Source of the DNA: Streptomyces sp. Tue6028
GTDB taxonomy: Bacteria > Actinomycetota > Actinomycetes > Streptomycetales > Streptomycetaceae
DNA length: 64,000 bases
Reading direction: 5' to 3'
NCBI RefSeq assembly: GCF_002300165.1
Contig: NZ_MLCE01000022.1
Location: 1 to 64,000 of the forward strand
Positions 61,257-64,000 of this stretch are shown here, in pieces. Within the stretch, counting starts at the first letter, position 1. Each line of letters begins with the position of its first letter. The position numbers and the translations under genes are program-made. Under the pieces are notes generated by a model that was given only the letters and a program-made list of their open reading frames with translations, was not told the origin of the DNA and searched no databases.

Positions 61257-62573
61257 ATGACCGAACTGCCCTATCCCTACGAAGCACCGGCCTCGCAGGC
61301 CCTATTCGACCGTGCGGCGGCCGTCACGCCCGGTGGCGTGAACTCTCCCGTGCGGGCCTTCCGCGCCGTGGGCGGTACGCCCCGGTTCATGGTGTCCGGT
61401 GCGGGTCCGTACCTCACGGACGCCGACGGTCGTGAGTACGTCGACCTCGTCTGTTCCTGGGGGCCGATGATTCTCGGACACTCTCAGCCCGAGGTCATCG
61501 CGGCGGTCCAGGAAGCCGTCTCACGCGGCACGTCCTTCGGGACGCCCGGTGAGGGCGAGGTCGCGCTCGCCGAGGAGATCGTCGCGCGCATCGAGCCCGT
61601 CGAGCAGGTCAGGCTCGTCTCCAGCGGCACCGAGGCGACCATGTCGGCGATCCGGCTCGCCCGCGGGTTCACCCGGCGCTCCAAGGTGATCAAGTTCGCC
61701 GGCTGCTACCACGGGCACGTCGACTCGCTGCTCGCCGCGGCGGGCTCGGGCGTCGCCACCTTCGCGCTCCCCGACACCCCGGGCGTCACCGGCGCCCAGG
61801 CCGGCGACACGATCGTCCTTCCGTACAACGACCTCGAAGCGGTGAACGCCGCCTTCCACGCGCACCCCGGCGAGATCGCCTGTGTGATCACCGAGGCGTC
61901 GCCCGGGAACATGGGCGTGGTCCCGCCGCGGCCCGGCTTCAACCAGGGCCTCAAGGACGCCTGCGCGAAGAACGGCGCCCTGTTCATCTCCGACGAGGTC
62001 ATGACCGGCTTCCGGACGAGCAGGGCCGGCTGGTACGGGGTCGACGGCGTGCGTCCCGACCTCATGACCTTCGGCAAGGTGATGGGCGGCGGCTTCCCCG
62101 CCGCGGCCTTCGGCGGCCGTGCCGACGTGATGGCGCACCTCGCGCCCGCCGGGCCGGTCTACCAGGCGGGCACGCTGTCCGGGAACCCGGTCGCCACCGC
62201 CGCCGGTCTCGCGCAGCTGCGACTGCTCGACGACGCCGCCTACGAGAAGATCGACGCGGTCTCCGAGCAGATCCGGACGCTGGTGTCCGAGGCACTGGCC
62301 AAGGAGGGCGTCGCGCACCGGCTGCAGAGCGCCTCCAACATGTTCTCCGTCTTCTTCACCGGGCGGGAGGTGCGTGACTACGAGGACGCGAAGGCGCAGG
62401 AGTCCTTCCGGTACACCGCCTTCTTCCACTCGATGCTGGCGCAGGGCGTGTACCTGCCGCCGTCCTCCTTCGAGTCGTGGTTCGTGTCGACGGCGCACGA
62501 CGAGCAGGCGGTTCAGCGGATCGCCGACGCCCTTCCGGCGGCGGCGCGGGCAGCGGCGGAGGCCAGTGCATGA
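61257..62573 (+). CDS. hemL: Glutamate-1-semialdehyde 2,1-aminomutase
   Basis: A 438-residue PLP enzyme that converts glutamate-1-semialdehyde from HemA into 5-aminolevulinate. Motifs: TPGGVNSPVRAFRAVGGTPR at the N-terminus, SSGTEATMSAIRLARG, ISDEVMTGFRTSRAG, and the PLP lysine in LMTFGKVMGGGFPAAAFGG. ATG 61257 begins MTELPYPYEAPAS. It overlaps the histidine phosphatase gene by ATGA. It is 38 kb from the rex-hem operon. Confidence 0.96.
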   Translation: MTELPYPYEAPASQALFDRAAAVTPGGVNSPVRAFRAVGGTPRFMVSGAGPYLTDADGREYVDLVCSWGPMILGHSQPEVIAAVQEAVSRGTSFGTPGEGEVALAEEIVARIEPVEQVRLVSSGTEATMSAIRLARGFTRRSKVIKFAGCYHGHVDSLLAAAGSGVATFALPDTPGVTGAQAGDTIVLPYNDLEAVNAAFHAHPGEIACVITEASPGNMGVVPPRPGFNQGLKDACAKNGALFISDEVMTGFRTSRAGWYGVDGVRPDLMTFGKVMGGGFPAAAFGGRADVMAHLAPAGPVYQAGTLSGNPVATAAGLAQLRLLDDAAYEKIDAVSEQIRTLVSEALAKEGVAHRLQSASNMFSVFFTGREVRDYEDAKAQESFRYTAFFHSMLAQGVYLPPSSFESWFVSTAHDEQAVQRIADALPAAARAAAEASA

Positions 62574-63262
62574 GTGACAACGGCAACACCACGGACATCA
62601 CCGTCGTCCACCTGATGCGGCACGGCGAGGTCGCCAACCCGGACGGGGTGCTGTACGGGCGGCTGCCCGGCTACCACCTGTCCGAACTGGGGCGGAAGAT
62701 GGCCGACCGGGTCGCCGACCACCTGGCGTCCCGCGATGTCACCCACGTCGTGGCCTCGCCCCTGGAGCGGGCGCAGGAGACGGCGACCCCGATCGCGAAG
62801 GCGCACGGGCTCGACCTCGCGACCGACGGGCGGCTCATCGAGGCCGACAACGTCTTCCAGGGCAAGACCTTCGGTGTCGGGGACGGTGCGCTGCGGCGCC
62901 CGGAGAACTGGAAGCACCTGGTCAATCCGTTCAAGCCGTCCTGGGGTGAGCCGTACGTCGACCAGGTCGTCCGGATGATGGGCGCGCTGGACGCGGCCAA
63001 GGACGCGGCGCGCGGGCACGAGGCGGTGCTGGTCAGCCACCAGCTGCCGATCTGGATCGTGCGCAGCTATGTCGAGCGTCGGCGGCTGTGGCACGACCCG
63101 CGCAAGCGGCAGTGCACGCTGGCGTCCCTGACGACGTTCACCTACCGGGGCGACAAGATCGTTTCCGTGGGCTACACCGAGCCCGCGCGGGACCTCGTGC
63201 CGGCGCATCTCCTCGCGGGCGCGAAGCCGGTGAAGGGCGCGGGCAAGGCGTTCGGCGCCTGA
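62570..63262 (+). CDS. Histidine phosphatase family protein
   Basis: A 230-residue member of the phosphoglycerate mutase-like histidine phosphatases. The catalytic His is in VHLMRHGEVANPDG, with VVASPLERAQETATPIAKA and a second His in AVLVSHQLPIWIV. The substrate is unknown; linkage to hemL is conserved in streptomycetes but its meaning is not clear. ATG 62570 overlaps the hemL stop by four bases. Confidence 0.9.
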   Translation: MSDNGNTTDITVVHLMRHGEVANPDGVLYGRLPGYHLSELGRKMADRVADHLASRDVTHVVASPLERAQETATPIAKAHGLDLATDGRLIEADNVFQGKTFGVGDGALRRPENWKHLVNPFKPSWGEPYVDQVVRMMGALDAAKDAARGHEAVLVSHQLPIWIVRSYVERRRLWHDPRKRQCTLASLTTFTYRGDKIVSVGYTEPARDLVPAHLLAGAKPVKGAGKAFGA

Positions 63263-63360
63263 CGGCCCGTCGATTCCCCAAGGCGTCCTGCCATATGAGC
63301 GTATCTTCGTAAAATCACATAAATACGTGCGTGTGGGACTGAACCCCCGTCTTCGTCGTG

Positions 63361-63399
63361 CCCTCTCATTGAGTGCCAGCTGAGAGCCAGCTGAGAGGG
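63361..63399. repeat. Direct and inverted repeat before the deacetylase gene
   Basis: CCAGCTGAGAG occurs twice in direct succession (63376-63386, 63387-63397). CCCTCTCA (63361-63368) and TGAGAGGG (63392-63399) also form an inverted repeat. It lies 20-60 bases before a start codon, with an AT-rich promoter-like stretch at 63300-63330. Confidence 0.6.
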
Positions 63400-63419
63400 C
63401 GCGATGAAATGGGGACCGC

Positions 63420-64000
63420 ATGCGGGACATCAGCCGGAGGGGAATGATCGGCCTCGGGGCAGGTGCCGCGGTCGGCCTGGGACTTGCCGCGTGCGGTACC
63501 GCCTCGCAGGACGCTCCGGGCGGGGGCGGCGGTTCCCGCGGCGACGGACACCCCGGCGCCCCGAGGCAGGCCGCCAAGCCGATCGGGGACGGCTCCACCG
63601 CCTTCACCGGCGAGCAGCCGGGCCGTCCGGACCGGCCCGAGCCCCTGCAGCCCGGCGAGACCCCGCCGCAGTTCGTGGTCTTCTCCTGGGACGGCGCGGG
63701 CGAGGTCGGCACCGGCCTCTTCGACCGCTTCCTCGGACTCGCCGAGAAGTACGACGCCCGGATGACGTTCTTCCTCTCCGGGCTGTACCTGCTGCCCGAG
63801 TCGAAGAAGCGCCTGTACGACCCGCCCAACAACGCCAGGGGCGCCTCGGACATCGGCTACCTCACCGACGACCACATCAAGCAGACGCTGAAGCTCGTCC
63901 GCCGTGCCTGGCTCGCCGGCCACGAGATCGGCACCCACTTCAACGGCCACTTCTGCGCGGGCTACGGTTCGGTCGCCGACTGGACCCCTTCCCAGTGGCG
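63420..64000 (+). CDS. Polysaccharide deacetylase lipoprotein, Tat-exported (partial)
   Basis: The frame runs off the window after 193 codons. It starts MRDISRRGMIGLGAGAAVGL, a twin-arginine signal, with lipobox GLAAC (Cys25). A disordered Gly/Pro/Arg-rich linker leads to a NodB-like domain: FVVFSWDGAGEVGTGLFDRF, RMTFFLSGLYLL and HEIGTHFNGHFC, which holds the metal-binding histidines. It should deacetylate an extracellular or wall polysaccharide. ATG 63420. Confidence 0.85.
   Translation, partial: MRDISRRGMIGLGAGAAVGLGLAACGTASQDAPGGGGGSRGDGHPGAPRQAAKPIGDGSTAFTGEQPGRPDRPEPLQPGETPPQFVVFSWDGAGEVGTGLFDRFLGLAEKYDARMTFFLSGLYLLPESKKRLYDPPNNARGASDIGYLTDDHIKQTLKLVRRAWLAGHEIGTHFNGHFCAGYGSVADWTPSQW

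Overview
The window is chromosomal DNA of a Streptomyces-type actinomycete. The evidence is very high G+C, frequent GTG and TTG starts, ATGA stop/start overlaps, the developmental sigma factor BldN with its anti-sigma RsbN, the redox repressor Rex with its operator in front of hemA-hemC-hemD, a class I lysyl-tRNA synthetase, and many actinomycete-only families (DUF574 methyltransferase, DUF3558, DUF4232, DUF2637, YnfA, DUF6126). I see no rRNA, tRNA, CRISPR array, prophage or large biosynthetic cluster.

Layout: 1-5.1 kb holds a HAD hydrolase, a VC0807-type membrane protein, an MFS permease, an AcuC-type deacetylase and a conserved phosphatase-like protein. 5.2-8.2 kb holds a conserved actinobacterial block: excisionase-like HTH protein, 32-residue ribosomal protein bS22, atypical SDR and acyltransferase. 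rsbN and bldN follow on the other strand (8.3-10.6 kb), with a BldN-type promoter in front of rsbN. After a repeat-rich gap come a SerB-like phosphatase, a glutaredoxin-like protein and the overlapping rex-hemA-hemC-hemD operon, with hemB as a separate unit (13.1-19.6 kb). 19.5-28.7 kb is accessory: an imine-reductase-like enzyme, two DUF4232 lipoproteins, a membrane-anchored HTH protein, a DUF574 methyltransferase, an aminotransferase, a DUF4253 protein and a secreted protein with an internally duplicated domain. 28.7-37.3 kb holds divergent argS/lysS, a DUF2637 membrane protein, two DUF3558 lipoproteins and rtcB. 37.4-49.1 kb holds a secreted peptidase, a protein phosphatase with a GNAT remnant, an SDR, YnfA, MarR and HxlR regulators, a quinone oxidoreductase, an MFS pump, an AraC regulator and a paired monooxygenase/FMN reductase. 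49.1-60.6 kb holds an MprAB-like two-component system, two APC permeases (one KimA-like), a receptor kinase fused to a periplasmic-binding-protein-like sensor and a zinc alcohol dehydrogenase. The right end has hemL, a histidine phosphatase and the start of a Tat-exported polysaccharide deacetylase lipoprotein.

How the genes work together: HemA and HemL make 5-aminolevulinate from glutamyl-tRNA, and HemB, HemC and HemD take it to uroporphyrinogen III. Rex should tie the hemACD part to the NADH/NAD+ ratio. BldN and RsbN form a developmental switch beside this block.

The most unusual signals are: three copies of an inverted-repeat element whose terminal CTAG supplies the TAG stop codon of the gene before it; a perfect seven-unit 25-bp tandem array near bldN; a divergent methyltransferase half in HemD; a large insertion in HemA; an SDR lacking the usual catalytic tyrosine; and several strong unassigned palindromes in promoter regions.
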